A stretch of DNA of 64,000 nt from Piezodorus guildinii. Its lineage: Eukaryota > Arthropoda > Insecta > Hemiptera > Pentatomidae. Shown piece after piece: positions 31,833 through 41,668 of the stretch (position 1 is its first letter; every line of letters begins with the position of its first letter). A model generated the notes under the pieces. It was given only the letters and a program-made list of their open reading frames with translations. It was not told where the DNA came from and searched no databases. The position numbers were made by a program, and so were the translations under genes. The stretch is taken from contig CM041294.1 in the NCBI GenBank assembly GCA_023052935.1, positions 96,789,616 through 96,853,615 of the forward strand, in the 5' to 3' direction.

Positions 31833-32206
31833 AGAGGTTTCTTTTACATTTTCCACTCCACGATCGTCTCTGGCGTGGAAATTCCCCGCCGACGGATCCT
31901 CGAGGACACCCCCGACAACATGGACGAGATCCGGTTGACCTGAAGCTGAACCCTAGGATGTTGGGAGGAACAACAGGCAGCCTCCGAGTTGTTTATTCAT
32001 AACCCTCAGTCCCAGTCACGCTCCAAAGTCTTCAGCTACCAAAGAATAATATCAGCTCCATTTCAATACTAACTAGTTGCCCGTCTAGCCTCTATCGCTT
32101 ACCACTATCACTCTATCACTGTATCAGTATCCCTATAAAGTTTCATCAACATCGGCTGGTGCCGCCTGGACAAGATCTGTCCCACCGAACCTGTAAGTCC
32201 TTCATC
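31833..32206 (+). other. GC-richer island, unassigned
   Basis: Sequence 31850-32200 is GC-richer than its surroundings. One plus frame (31857-31943) reads TIVSGVEIPRRRILEDTPDN followed by MDEIRLT and a stop. It looks protein-like but has no start or supported splice sites and matches no family I can name. It could be a relic exon, a promoter region or an unrecognised repeat. Confidence 0.3.
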
Positions 32207-32406
32207 ACCTTTACTTAGCAATTATATGTGTTTTCTTAGATGAGCCTAGAAATAGTACAGACTTTACTCTGTATAGAACCCAAAAGATCCTTATTAAGTT
32301 GTAGAGGTATGTGCGTTTTTTATGATAACATGCAGGTCGTTTATTGGTGACTTGGCACTTGCTTCCATTTCTATCGGTTTCTTTTTTTCCCGTGCATAAA
32401 CATGAA
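32207..32406. other. unassigned spacer
   Basis: A minus ORF at 32429-32211 (72 aa) overlaps an H terminus and is not supported. Confidence 0.4.
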
Positions 32407-32750
32407 TAAAAATCTGATACGCGCAACACACGACTTTCACTTACCTCCGTTTTTAGATCAATTTAAGAATTTTAAGAGTTTTAAATACATTTAGAGATGA
32501 AAATAAATTGTTAAGAATTGATTACATTGAGTTTCAATATAACCATGTTTTTTATTAAATAATAATTATATATTATCTACGACAATCAGATAGTTTTATC
32601 GACTTTTCATCACTCTCCGTTAACTTTTACAGTACATGATTACATATTTTTGGAAGGGAATCAGATGAAATTCTCTCTCACGCATAAAATTTATTCGTGG
32701 CAAAGAAGTTAGTGAAAGATGGTGCGTGATGTGTGCACTAGATTTTTTCT
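32407..32750. mobile_element. short H family foldback
   Basis: The plus-strand H terminus at 32407-32635 (CTGATACGCGCAACACACG, CTTTCACTTACCTCC, then the AACCATGTTTTTTATTAA block up to CTCTCCGTTAACTTTTAC) is followed within 70 bp by an inverted H terminus at 32705-32750 (complement CTAGTGCACACATCACGC). Both outer ends are again the same H end. Confidence 0.75.
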
Positions 32751-33549
32751 GATAGATTGTCAAGTTTTTATAAACACAGGAAAATAGCCCGGGTGGCATT
32801 GGATGAAAAAACAATGAATCAGTCTTTAACTAATTATTGCTATTGTAAGTCTTATTGTGGGTCTTCATCGGGTACAGCTAGTCAGAAAGGATTTGATAAT
32901 AATAATAAACTTTGTTTCAAGTTACTGACTTAATATTCGATTGGAAGATACTTAAAGCTATCTAGCCGTATTTGGATTCGTCACGATAAGTCCCCTGGAC
33001 TTAACTTCCCCCGCCCGTCGCCTAAAGACCCAACTCCCTTAGCGCCGAACAGCCTCAGGAATTCAGGAACTGACCACTTCCCGAAGAGGCTGCTAACAGA
33101 TCCGCTAATAATGCTGATGAGGAAGCTAATGGCCGTGGAATCGAACCTGGACACTGCGGAACCTCATGATGGAGCCGCTACCTCCTAGTGGTCCTAACAG
33201 CCTCCAGGTGTGAAGTAATTACCTTTCGTCAGCTCTCGACCAATCAGATCTCCCAATCGGATAAATCACCTCATCCCAGAAGCTTAGAGTCAGTTAGTCT
33301 GGAGGTCTCAAGGGGTCAATGCTTGTGTTCCGCGACTTGGGGAGTTCAGAAGGTAACGGAAATATAGTTATTGTCCATTAACTAGTTTATGTTTCAGGTT
33401 ACTTTTCGTATTTTCAGTATATACTTATGGATCTTTAATGTTAGGTTAATGGAGGTTATAGTGTTGCCACCATACAGAACCGTACAAGATATATCTATCT
33501 ATACGACACGCAAAATTATTACGTACGAAATTGGACCTAAGTTAAAAAA
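32751..33549. other. unassigned; GC-richer island 32960-33345
   Basis: The GC-richer part contains a minus-strand B-box-like GTCCAGGTTCGATTCCAC and an A-box-like GACCACTAGGAGGTAGCGG (33140-33200), so a decayed tRNA-derived SINE is possible. The rest is not recognised. The plus ORF 33389-33595 runs into an H terminus and is not supported. Confidence 0.35.
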
Positions 33550-34640
33550 CAAAAAAAGGGCGGGAAACACGACTTTCAGTTACCTCCTTTGTTAAAATTG
33601 ATAAATGAAATTCCAATGCAGTTAGAGATGAAAATGAGTGAAACTAAAAAAATAATAAATTAAATTTAGTTCCTAAAGAAACGTGTGTTTTATTAAAAAA
33701 TCTATTATATTATTATTAAAAACAGTCACTTAGTTATACCGGCGTTTCATCACTCTTTATTACTTTTCACAAGCTTGTGTATTAGATAATATTTTTTCTA
33801 AAATCTTTAGCTTTCCAACGGTATATTATACATCTATATTACTGTTCTTATGTTCAAAAACTAAAAATTCCCTTTAAAAAAAATATGTTTGCAGGTTTCG
33901 CCTTTATTTTAATATCGAATTCGTTTAACTTATATATTTACCTGTTTTTTATCAATCATAACAAGTTGATAAGGTTATTTTCATAGAATTTACCTAATTA
34001 AACGGATAAATATACAAGTTGAACAAATTTGATAATAAACCAAAGGAGAAAAGAGCTAAAATATTTTTAATATAATTTTTTGTTTTTTCGAACATGAAAA
34101 CAGTAATATAGATGTATTATATACCACTGTAAAGCAAAAGATCAGAAAAAATATCATCTTATACGCAAAGTTATAAAATGTAATGGTAAGTGATGAAAAG
34201 CCGATAAAACTAATTTATGTTCATAGATAATAATATCTGTGGCGGTCGTGAAAAACTAGATAACTCGAGTTATATCGAAAATGAGTTAACTTCATGCATC
34301 GCTACCTCAGACCTTCTCCTACGTCGTGTTAAACTGATTAAAGAAATTTCTCGGTGGAAGAAATTTTAGGTGGAAAGAAAGCTGTAATTAATAACTCTAT
34401 TTTGGTATTACCTAAAACTTTAAATCGCTCACCTGTAAAATGAAAGATTTTGGCTTAACAATTTATTCACTACCACCACAGATATAATAGATATTGTAAT
34501 AAAAAACATGTTTCTATGAAAAATTAATTTAATTAATTCTTTAACAAATATTTTGATCTCTAACTCTATTTAAAAATTATTAAATTGATTTTTTAACGGA
34601 GGTAAGTGATAGGCGTGAGTCGGGCACATTAGATTTTAAC
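33550..34640. mobile_element. H family foldback with a MITE inside
   Basis: A plus H half (33550-34000: GGAAACACGACTTTCAGTTA through ACGTGTGTTTTATTAA to ATCAATCATAACAAGTTGAT) is joined to a minus H half (34003-34640), whose complement starts near GTGCCCGACTCACGCC and TATCACTTACCTCCG. The outer ends are both the H head. The right half is interrupted by the 245-bp element at 34237-34481. Confidence 0.88.
34233..34485. mobile_element. 245-bp MITE with 16-bp TIRs, ATAT duplication
   Basis: Element 34237-34481 begins CTGTGGCGGTCGTGAA and ends with the inverse of CTGTGGTGGTAGTGAA, giving 16-bp terminal inverted repeats with two mismatches. ATAT lies on both sides (34233-34236 and 34482-34485). The H copies elsewhere have the uninterrupted target (AATAATATAATAG). 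No coding capacity. The superfamily is not clear from the ends. Confidence 0.88.
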
Positions 34641-34894
34641 TTATATATATTATATATAATTAACATTCCTCACTGTCCACTTACAAATATGCATGACATA
34701 TGCTTCCATTGATTGAGCTAAGAATGAAGATTGGCGCAAAGATAGAGCCAGCAGAGGCCTGGAAGTGGACTCAGATGTGCTCGCTGATCTCACTGGATGA
34801 TATGGCACATCTTCACTCCACTCTCAGGGTGCACTTCGCTGGCTAACTGGTCGCTATTTAATGCATTGTGCCCTTCCTATAATACAGTGGTTAA
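34641..34894. other. unassigned spacer
   Basis: Moderately GC-rich sequence at 34690-34860 is not recognised. Confidence 0.35.
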
Positions 34895-34960
34895 TAACTA
34901 AATTTGTTCGCGGACCTCTTCATTCAATTATCACAATGCCAAGGACCCCCTAAATTAAAA
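34895..34960 (+). repeat. repeat Z fragment
   Basis: TTGTTCGCGGACCTCTTCAT, CAATT and GCCAAGGACCCCCTAAAT match the Z copies at 5945-6000 and 20035-20050. Confidence 0.5.
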
Positions 34961-35053
34961 AAATTTACTAAGTTAATATTTAATTTCAATCCAAAACATA
35001 CTAAAACATCTTCTTACATAACGTTAAAAACAATTCTATATGTTAATTTTAAA

Positions 35054-35833
35054 AATCTGGTGGACGCATCGCACGATTTTCACTTACCTCGGATTTTAAA
35101 ATCAATGCAGGGATTTTTAAATATATTTATAGATGGTAATACATTGTTAAAGAATTAATTAAATTGAATTTAATTAAACACATGTGTTTTATCATATAAT
35201 CTATTATATTATTATCTACAACAATTAGTTTTATCAGTTTTTTATCATTCTCCGTTAAGTTTTCCATTATTATGTATAAAATAATAGTTTTCTAAAATCT
35301 TCAGCTTTCCAACAGTATATTATACATCTATATTTCTGTTTTTATGTTCAAAAACACATTAACAAATATGTTTGCTCTGTTCTCCTTTAGTTAGATCGAA
35401 ATTGTTCAGTTTGTATATTTAGCTGTTTTTTAGCTCTGCTATATCAGATGATATAGTTAATTTTATGAAACCAACACAATTGAAGGTACTTCAAAGGAAG
35501 AAAATTTAAACTATAGGCCAGACTATTTCAATCAGAATTAAACGTAAATCGCATTAAAATACATTAAATTTTACATCAATATAGGGAGTTTAACCAAAAT
35601 CGTTAAAGCCGTTCTCAAGAAAATCGTAAAAAGGTACAAAATGAAGTGGCTCTTCTGGTTAGCTGATTTTGATGAAAAAGATGCTGTACCGTCTCGGGCG
35701 TATAGTTGTCTTAAAAATGAAATTTCAGTTGCATACGATTTTTCGTTTTCGTGCTAGACTTACCACGCACCTTTTTGCGGGTCATTTGGACTCAGGGGAC
35801 CCTAAAAAGTGTATTTCCGGTGAAAATTCAAAT
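35054..35833 (+). mobile_element. H family, nearly full, 3'-truncated
   Basis: Starts CTGGTGGACGCATCGCACG and TTTTCACTTACCTCGG, with all middle blocks present, and ends in GTGTATTTCCGGTGAAAATT, about 50 bp before the usual terminus. The CA tract is almost lost (ACCACGCACC). Confidence 0.88.
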
Positions 35834-35975
35834 ACAAAAGTTATTTGGAAATAATAAACCATTTTGTAATGATTTGCAGCGTTTATTTTATTGTTTTTTT
35901 TTTTTTACTAATTCAAATAGTTTTCCTAAAAACAAATTTCAAAAGTAGCAGGATACAATGCACTAATATGATTCC

Positions 35976-36479
35976 ACAAATAATAATAGGCCTACCGAAT
36001 TCTATGGTTTAATGCCGATACTACCAAATGCCGCCTACACAGATTCGTCCAATGATCCCTATTCAAGCCTGAAGTGACACAATTCTCCCATCGACGCTTA
36101 GGCCAACCTCTCGTACACAATACCAGTCGGATCAGCGCATATCGGAATTCCTTTTCCACTACTAATAACTCTACAGACACATGTGAGCCTCCGCGATGCT
36201 ATCGACTCAATTATACTCTCAGGGCACAACCTCCGTAATTTCTCATTGTGCAACCTTCTGAATTCCTTTGTGACCTTGTCTCTTTTTGGAGCAATAATTT
36301 TACGCAGTACCTTATATTATGAAACTTTTAGGCGCTGTTCATCTTTCAAAGTAAACGACCTGGTTTCACATCCGTAACAAAACCGTGGGAAGAATAGTTT
36401 TATAAATTCTAACCCCAAGTTTCTCGACAGAACCCGCCTTTATTTCCTCCGGGATTTCGTTCTTCCTTGTTATCATTTG
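35976..36479 (-). pseudogene. RTE 3' fragment, truncated next to the LTR element
   Basis: The minus strand matches the last 500 bp of the RTE at 53952-57200. The frame at 36180-35992 retains RGWPKRRWENCV and NLCRRHLVVSA with a deletion in between. The region 36183-36420 holds the cysteine-rich part (NLRKVSLFKMNS-type frame is broken). Similarity stops near 36475, right at the border of the LTR element. It has an AATAATAATAGG 3' tail but no readable TSD. Confidence 0.85.
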
Positions 36480-36628
36480 TGTTATATCTCTAAGTACATG
36501 TGTTAATATCGATTATTGGAACATATGTTATAAATATTATTAGAATGGGTATTGAGGTTATTCAGAGTTATTAAAATGTTCAAAACAAATAGTACGGTCT
36601 TTGATTCTTAAATATTAATGACATAACA
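36480..36628 (+). repeat. 5' LTR (149 bp)
   Basis: Starts TGTTATATCTCTAAG and ends GACATAACA. It differs from the 3' LTR by one extra A (CTTAAATATT against CTTAATATT). There is no evident canonical poly-A signal beyond AATAG-type sequence. Confidence 0.95.
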
Positions 36629-36646
36629 TTGGCGACGAGGATGGTT
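36629..36646 (+). promoter_or_regulatory. primer binding site (tRNA primer)
   Basis: TTGGCGACGAGGATGG follows the 5' LTR with a one-base gap. The TGGCGAC start is typical of minus-strand primer sites in Gypsy-like elements. The exact tRNA was not determined. Confidence 0.6.
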
Positions 36647-36668
36647 GACTTACACTTCTGAACTCGCG

Positions 36669-38303
36669 ATGTCCGAACAACTTATCGAGTCGTTGGTGGC
36701 AGCTCTTCAACGGATTCAAGTCCGAGAAACTGCGGCTACAGAACAGTCCAAACACCAAGTTCACGGGCTTAATTTTCAACCTTTTGATGACCATGAGGAA
36801 ACGTTCGATGCCTACGTTTTGCGGCTCGAGAACTTCTTGGCTTTAAAAGGACTTGATGGTGCAGATGAAGCCTCCAAAACTCGTAAGGTACAAATTTTTA
36901 TAATTAGTTTAAGTCCAAAAGTATTCCAGACTTTAATTTCCTTAGTGGCACCTAGGAAGCCGCAAGATCTAGCTTATGAAGAAGCAATTAAGATTTTAAA
37001 AACACATCTGTGTCCTCAAGCCAGCAAAATAGCAGAACAACATCGATTTGTCCTTCGACATCAGAAGTCTGATGAAACAATCGGTCAATATGTTGCTAAT
37101 CTGCGGCAAATTGCCAATAATTGTGACTTCACCTGTCAAAAGTGTCAGGAGTCCACAATGGACACTCATTTAAGAGCTCAATTTGTACGGAGGATCAGTG
37201 ATAATGACATTAGAGAAAAAATATTACAGCAAGGGGAAAATATGACATTCCATGACGCTGTTAACTTAGCTCTTGCTACAGAGACTGCTAAACTAGAAAG
37301 CCAACAAATGAGAAGCTCACATTTAACTGTCAATAAAGTGAGCAAGGAGAAGAATCGATCACAGTACATAGGGTCTCCCACAGTACAGGCTAGTTTTAGG
37401 GAAAAGCTGAAACAACTTCGGGGCTGTTGTTATCGATGCGGGAAGAAGAGTCATCGCAGCGTGGATTGTAATACCAAGAAAACAAAATGCCGAGAATGTG
37501 GGAAAATCGGACACCTGGCCCGCGTATGCCTTAGCACCGAAAGGCAGGGAAAACATAATCAGAACCATATAGACGTCATGTCATCAGCGGAGGACGACTC
37601 GGAGATAGAAGAGAATTTTGAAGTTCATCAAATTCGAGATGTATACGAAATTCATCAGTTTCAGGGACGGCCCGATGGTAAAATGATGATCAATGTCATC
37701 ATCGAAGGTAAGCATCTGGAACTAGAATTGGATACCGGTGCCGCCGTTACGACCATTTCGAAAAAGACTTTCGATAGATTACTCCCGGGCAAACAACTCC
37801 AACCTACTAACATAAGACTTCGAACATTCACCAACGAAATAATTAGACCATTAGGCGTCTGTCAGGTCAAGGTTCAATGTGAAGGCAAGAAAATCACAGG
37901 TAACTTAGTAGTTATTCCCCAATTAGTGGACTCTATCATGGGAAGGGACTGGATCCGGGAACTTCGAGTCAACTTAGCAGATATCCGGGCGGTTAAAACA
38001 TGTCAACCACCTGAGTTAGAGTTGGATACATTGTTATCTTCTTATTCAGATATATTTGCTAATAAGGTGGGGAAAATCTCTCATGCCACATGTACACTTA
38101 AATTAGAAGATGATGTCCGTCTAGACCGAACGCAAGATAAGGAGGGGAGAGGCGGATCTCTAATAACGTCAACCCGAGAAGAAGGAAATTCACCGAAGAT
38201 ACCAGCTTTGGATCGTACGAGGAATAAAGAATGGAATGATGAGCACCCACCATTGAGGAGATCTACGAGGCAGCGCAGGCCACCGGACTGGTTTCGTATG
38301 TGA
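36669..38303 (+). CDS. gag-pro: Gag-protease polyprotein of Gypsy-like element
   Basis: 544 residues from the ATG at 36669. An ATG at 36641 reads into a stop, and the frame upstream of 36669 has only a TTG. Residues 1-230 form a Gag-like capsid region (FDAYVLRLENFLALKGL; LRHQKSDETIGQYVANLRQI). Two CCHC zinc knuckles follow: CYRCGKKSHRSVDC and CRECGKIGHLARVC. A retropepsin-like protease has LELDTGAAVTTIS (active-site DTG) and the flap-end motif SIMGRDWI. The segment SYSDIFANKVGKISHATCTL, which normally leads into reverse transcriptase, breaks off after KLEDDVRL. A basic tail RRSTRQRRPPDWF resembles the extreme C-terminus of pol polyproteins. So an internal deletion of pol appears to have joined the ends in frame. 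The protein would package RNA and process Gag but cannot reverse transcribe. Confidence 0.92.
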   Translation: MSEQLIESLVAALQRIQVRETAATEQSKHQVHGLNFQPFDDHEETFDAYVLRLENFLALKGLDGADEASKTRKVQIFIISLSPKVFQTLISLVAPRKPQDLAYEEAIKILKTHLCPQASKIAEQHRFVLRHQKSDETIGQYVANLRQIANNCDFTCQKCQESTMDTHLRAQFVRRISDNDIREKILQQGENMTFHDAVNLALATETAKLESQQMRSSHLTVNKVSKEKNRSQYIGSPTVQASFREKLKQLRGCCYRCGKKSHRSVDCNTKKTKCRECGKIGHLARVCLSTERQGKHNQNHIDVMSSAEDDSEIEENFEVHQIRDVYEIHQFQGRPDGKMMINVIIEGKHLELELDTGAAVTTISKKTFDRLLPGKQLQPTNIRLRTFTNEIIRPLGVCQVKVQCEGKKITGNLVVIPQLVDSIMGRDWIRELRVNLADIRAVKTCQPPELELDTLLSSYSDIFANKVGKISHATCTLKLEDDVRLDRTQDKEGRGGSLITSTREEGNSPKIPALDRTRNKEWNDEHPPLRRSTRQRRPPDWFRM

Positions 38304-38315
38304 GGGAGCCGATTA

Positions 38316-38328
38316 GCGGAGGAGGACT
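38316..38328 (+). promoter_or_regulatory. polypurine tract
   Basis: AGCGGAGGAGGAC lies directly before the 3' LTR and would prime plus-strand synthesis. Confidence 0.65.
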
Positions 38329-38476
38329 GTTATATCTCTAAGTACATGTGTTAATATCGATTATTGGAACATATGTTATAAATATTATTAGAATGGGTAT
38401 TGAGGTTATTCAGAGTTATTAAAATGTTCAAAACAAATAGTACGGTCTTTGATTCTTAAATATTAATGACATAACA
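38329..38476 (+). repeat. 3' LTR (148 bp)
   Basis: Identical to the 5' LTR apart from a one-base deletion, which indicates a recent insertion. Confidence 0.95.
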
Positions 38477-38561
38477 ATTTGTATCAGACGTTTCGAGCTA
38501 AATTAAAACTGTACACTTACAGCCCTTAAGGAAACTTATCTATCTCTTCTCTCTCTCTCTC

Positions 38562-38808
38562 TCATATATATAAAACGGTTTGATCTCTTTCGCCAATTAT
38601 TTTTTTGTTGTGTTTATTGTAGTCATGAGAAGGATCTTATGAAAGAAAAAAAGAGAAAAGTTAATTTGGTTGTTAGTTTCTTTTGGTTTTTCTTCTAAGT
38701 TTTTATTCTTCTAAATTTCACAATTTATATGAATGAATTACAAAAAACGGCTCGACTGATTTCAATAAGACATAGTTAAGACAGAACATCTTCTGTCGGG
38801 TCAGCTAG
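38562..38808 (+). mobile_element. short non-autonomous Helitron
   Basis: Starts TCATATATATAAAACGG and ends CTAG before a T (38809). A perfect 6-bp hairpin ACAGAA-catc-TTCTGT (38781-38796) lies eight bases before CTAG. TC start, CTAG end, hairpin and absence of TSD are the Helitron signature. The 247-bp interior is non-coding. The start could lie a few bases further left in the CT tract. Confidence 0.82.
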
Positions 38809-38861
38809 TATCTTATAAAAACTTATATTATCTCTATGCAAATAGATAGTTGGTCACCCTC

Positions 38862-39040
38862 TACCGCCGGTTTATTTTTAATCTCATTTTTGGGTATCCA
38901 CTTTACAGAGGCTGAGTGTACCCTTGCAAGGTCTCCTACTTCAGGTTACCCCACCGCTGAAATAAAATGATCAATTATTACCTTGCCATAGCCGGCATCG
39001 AACCCCTGAGATGACGGCCCAACGACCCACACGCTATAAA
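38862..39040 (-). mobile_element. SINE-2, partial
   Basis: Minus strand starts in a degraded head (CAGGGGTTCGATGCCGG as B box) and runs through GGGGTAACCTGAAGTAGGAG to AAGTGGATACCCAAAAATG. Confidence 0.75.
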
Positions 39041-39134
39041 ATTCATTTTCTTATCGCTATTATTAAAACAAATCTTTCACCAAAAAGGCTAAAGCCAACA
39101 AGATAGACACACTTGTTGACTCTAGATCTTATTA

Positions 39135-39420
39135 AGGCCTGCTCATGCGCTCTATCTTATTTACCCAATGCTCACTCCCTGACTCACTGGCACTGAATAT
39201 TTAGCACGCAATAACTGCACTTCTTTCTCAGGAAAATGTCGTGTAAAAAATACTATATAAAAATCTCGTCTCACGTTGTTTGTAGTAATACTGCTTTTTG
39301 ACTGATTTTTATGAAATTTTGTAAATATATTAGGTAGGTGCATGAGAATCGGTCTCAAAGTGCCGTAAAATGGGGTGAAAAGGAACAAAACTTCAATATT
39401 ATTTCAAAGTTTCGAGAAAA
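39135..39420 (-). repeat. retroelement 3'-UTR-like segment
   Basis: The complement shows TTTTACGGCACTTTGAGACC, then ATGCACCTACCTAATATATT and AAAATTTCATAAAAATCAGT. This is the style of untranslated 3' ends of insect LINEs and Helitrons. The minus ORF of 75 codons (39388-39161) lies inside it and is not a gene. Confidence 0.35.
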
Positions 39421-39992
39421 CCACTTACTTTACCATATAGGAATTAATTTTGTAGGCCACTATGTAAATAATGCGATTATGTGGTTTTGTCCTTTTGATA
39501 GTACTTGTGACTTATAAGTTCAACTTGTAAAAAAATGTATCAGTTTTTACGAAATGTTTCTTTTCCACAATCTTTACCTGTAAGTATGAAACTGTTATCT
39601 ATAAAGCTTATAGATTTACTGTTCTTCGAGTTATCTTCATGCTTAAAATTCCTAGGACAATATATTATATGCAACAGTTTCTTAGTAACAGAGTTTTTAG
39701 ATTATGGCATCCACTTTTTCTGGAGTGTAGGGTAAATGGGAACACAGCTATAGCGGAATCAAGAAAACTTATAGGTTTATCCCAAATCAAGAGGAGTGAA
39801 GTTATATTGAAGCTGGAAGAGCGAATCGGATTTTCTAAATCTGCCAAATTCTTATGGTCTGTTTCATTTATCAATGATCTAAGAGCACACACCATTTACA
39901 GACATTTCTTCTTCTTCCTAGAGAAGCGTGATGCTTTAGAACTTTTTTAGAATATAAGAGACCTAATTTCTATTTTTTAAATATTTCAAATA
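39421..39992. other. unassigned spacer
   Basis: Overlapping plus (39535-39950) and minus (39895-39665) ORFs have no domain. No repeat recognised. Confidence 0.35.
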
Positions 39993-40307
39993 GAAAAAGT
40001 AATTTGTTTGTTTGTTTATTTATTTAATGTCCCTTTATGCTGCTCTGGATAATCGGACGATGCTACAGTGGGAGTCCTAAATTTTGCCTATCCAGGTTAT
40101 ATGAGGATAGGGATCTTTAACGAGTACCTGACATCGTACAGGCTCGGGACCACCTTTTTACGTCCCCTCCGAAGGACGGCATAACTAAGGATTTTTCACT
40201 CCCATTAAATAATCCTAGGGCTACCTGCGGGTTTGAATCCGGAACCTTTGGCATAGGAAGCTGTTATGCTAACCACCTAGCTACAGGTAACCCCGAAAAA
40301 GTAATTT
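39993..40307 (-). mobile_element. SINE-1, full-length with 13-bp TSD
   Basis: Element 40006-40294 lies between GAAAAAGTAATTT at 39993-40005 and 40295-40307. Minus-strand head: TAGCTAGGTGGTTAGCATAA and CCGGATTCAAACCCG. Full body with CCGTCCTTCGGAGGGG and the CATTAAATAAATAAAC tail. Confidence 0.97.
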
Positions 40308-40555
40308 AATAAGCACTTTAAGTTTAACAGTTGTTCTCATTCACCACACATGTTGTAAATGGAAAGACGATAACATTTTCAATGTCGTTCCTATTCAACC
40401 TCCCCCCAACTGTATGGTGAGTGGAAAGAGTAATTCTTTTTTTCTTTTTTTCAAAAACTACTTTTCGAAAACACACACCCAGTAAATATGTAATGGATGG
40501 GATGTGGACATAAGGTGTTATGTATTACTCAATTAATTGAGATTTAAAAATTTTC
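40308..40555. other. unassigned spacer
   Basis: No gene or named repeat recognised. Confidence 0.4.
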
Positions 40556-40770
40556 AAGATAATATTGTTTGTATTTGGATACAGAATGGATTCGGTAGTT
40601 TAGTAGAGCCCCAAAGCTCAACTCCGTAAGTCCACATAGACCTTATGATTGTCATGTAAATGAGCGTTTTGTAGTTATATGAAGGATTGGAAGTATATGT
40701 CCAGTAAGCGTTGAAGTATTCCAAAACGGCGGAATTAACCATCATGTAAATCATTCCTACTGCAGCGGTA
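40556..40770 (-). pseudogene. Jockey-like RT fragment
   Basis: The minus frame 40754-40554 reads NYKTLIYMTIIRSMWTYGVE and LWGSTKLPNPF. This matches the KKLIYITVIRPIWTYGIELW segment of the element at 24014. Both ends are missing. Confidence 0.85.
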
Positions 40771-41199
40771 GTGAGAATAGCTCATCACTTTGAATCATTC
40801 TCTCGACTCGTAATCCCTTATTAATATACAGAGTCTAACTGGAACAAGATAATTTTAGCGAAATTTGTAGTAAACTTACAGAAGCTAGTTAAAAGACAAA
40901 CTACTTAAACATAAGCCAAAAATGTAGCAAGAATTAAGATATACTTTGTTAGTATTATCTTGCATTTTTTTTATCATTTCGCTGGTACGATAAATATTAA
41001 TACATCTTTAGCTTACTATATTGTCTTAATACATAAAAGAAAGAGACTTTCATTGTATCCTAGAACAATGATTCTTATTTTTTTTTTCTCATCATTGTCG
41101 TAATTGTTCTTTTGATTCTTATTTTAAAATCACTCACTTAAATATTACCAGTATTCTCAGACCTATCAGATATTGTTAACAATTTAAGTACAATCCTCA
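40771..41199. other. unassigned spacer
   Basis: No gene or repeat recognised. Confidence 0.4.
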
Positions 41200-41668
41200 G
41201 CTCGCCGTTTCAGGCTACTGCAACACTAGACAAACGGTAAAACCTTCCTCTTAACTACAAAAGGTCATCTACATGACTATTATAAGACTAATCTGGACTT
41301 ACGGAGTAGAGCTATGGGGCTCTACTAAACATTCGAATTCTTCCCGCATCCAATCCTTACAATCTAAAATCCCTTGTAAAATCTTTACTTTGTCACGAAT
41401 AAACTCATCCATAATGTTCTTTATGTTACTTATTTGGCCCGGACCAGGAATCAATCATTTCATGACAAACTCCATTCTCACTCTAACCCACTAATTTCAA
41501 TCCTTTCTTCCTATTCGATCCTGATAATCCTGAAAAGGAGGTGCCTGAAAAGGAAATGACCCCGGGACCTTCTAGTCTATAATATTTTTAGAGTGCTTCC
41601 AATAGGAAGCTTCTCTACATGTATTTAATGTTATTTTATTATATAATTATCACATAAAAAAAAAGTAC
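41200..41668 (+). pseudogene. Jockey-like 3' fragment with A tail
   Basis: The plus strand gives MTIIRLIWTYGVELWGSTKH then SNSSRIQSLQSKI, collinear with residues after position 100 of the 24014 copy. Decayed C-terminal sequence and a short A run (41657-41665) follow. Frameshifts are visible after the CKIFT part. Confidence 0.85.

Larger units (their letters stand above)
36475..38481 (+). mobile_element. complete non-autonomous Gypsy-like LTR element
   Basis: The element 36480-38476 (1997 bp) has LTRs of 149 and 148 bp, begins TG, ends CA and is flanked by the 5-bp duplication ATTTG (36475-36479 and 38477-38481). A primer-binding-site-like TGGCGACGAGG follows the 5' LTR and a purine run GGAGGAGGAC precedes the 3' LTR. 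Its single frame encodes Gag and protease, then skips to a pol-like C-terminal tail, so reverse transcriptase, RNase H and integrase are missing. It would have to be mobilised in trans. Confidence 0.95.

Noticed and set aside
36645..36668. Gag start eight codons upstream of the ATG
   Set aside because: The upstream codon is TTG, not ATG. The ATG at 36641 is in another frame and meets a stop after six codons. The first usable ATG is at 36669.
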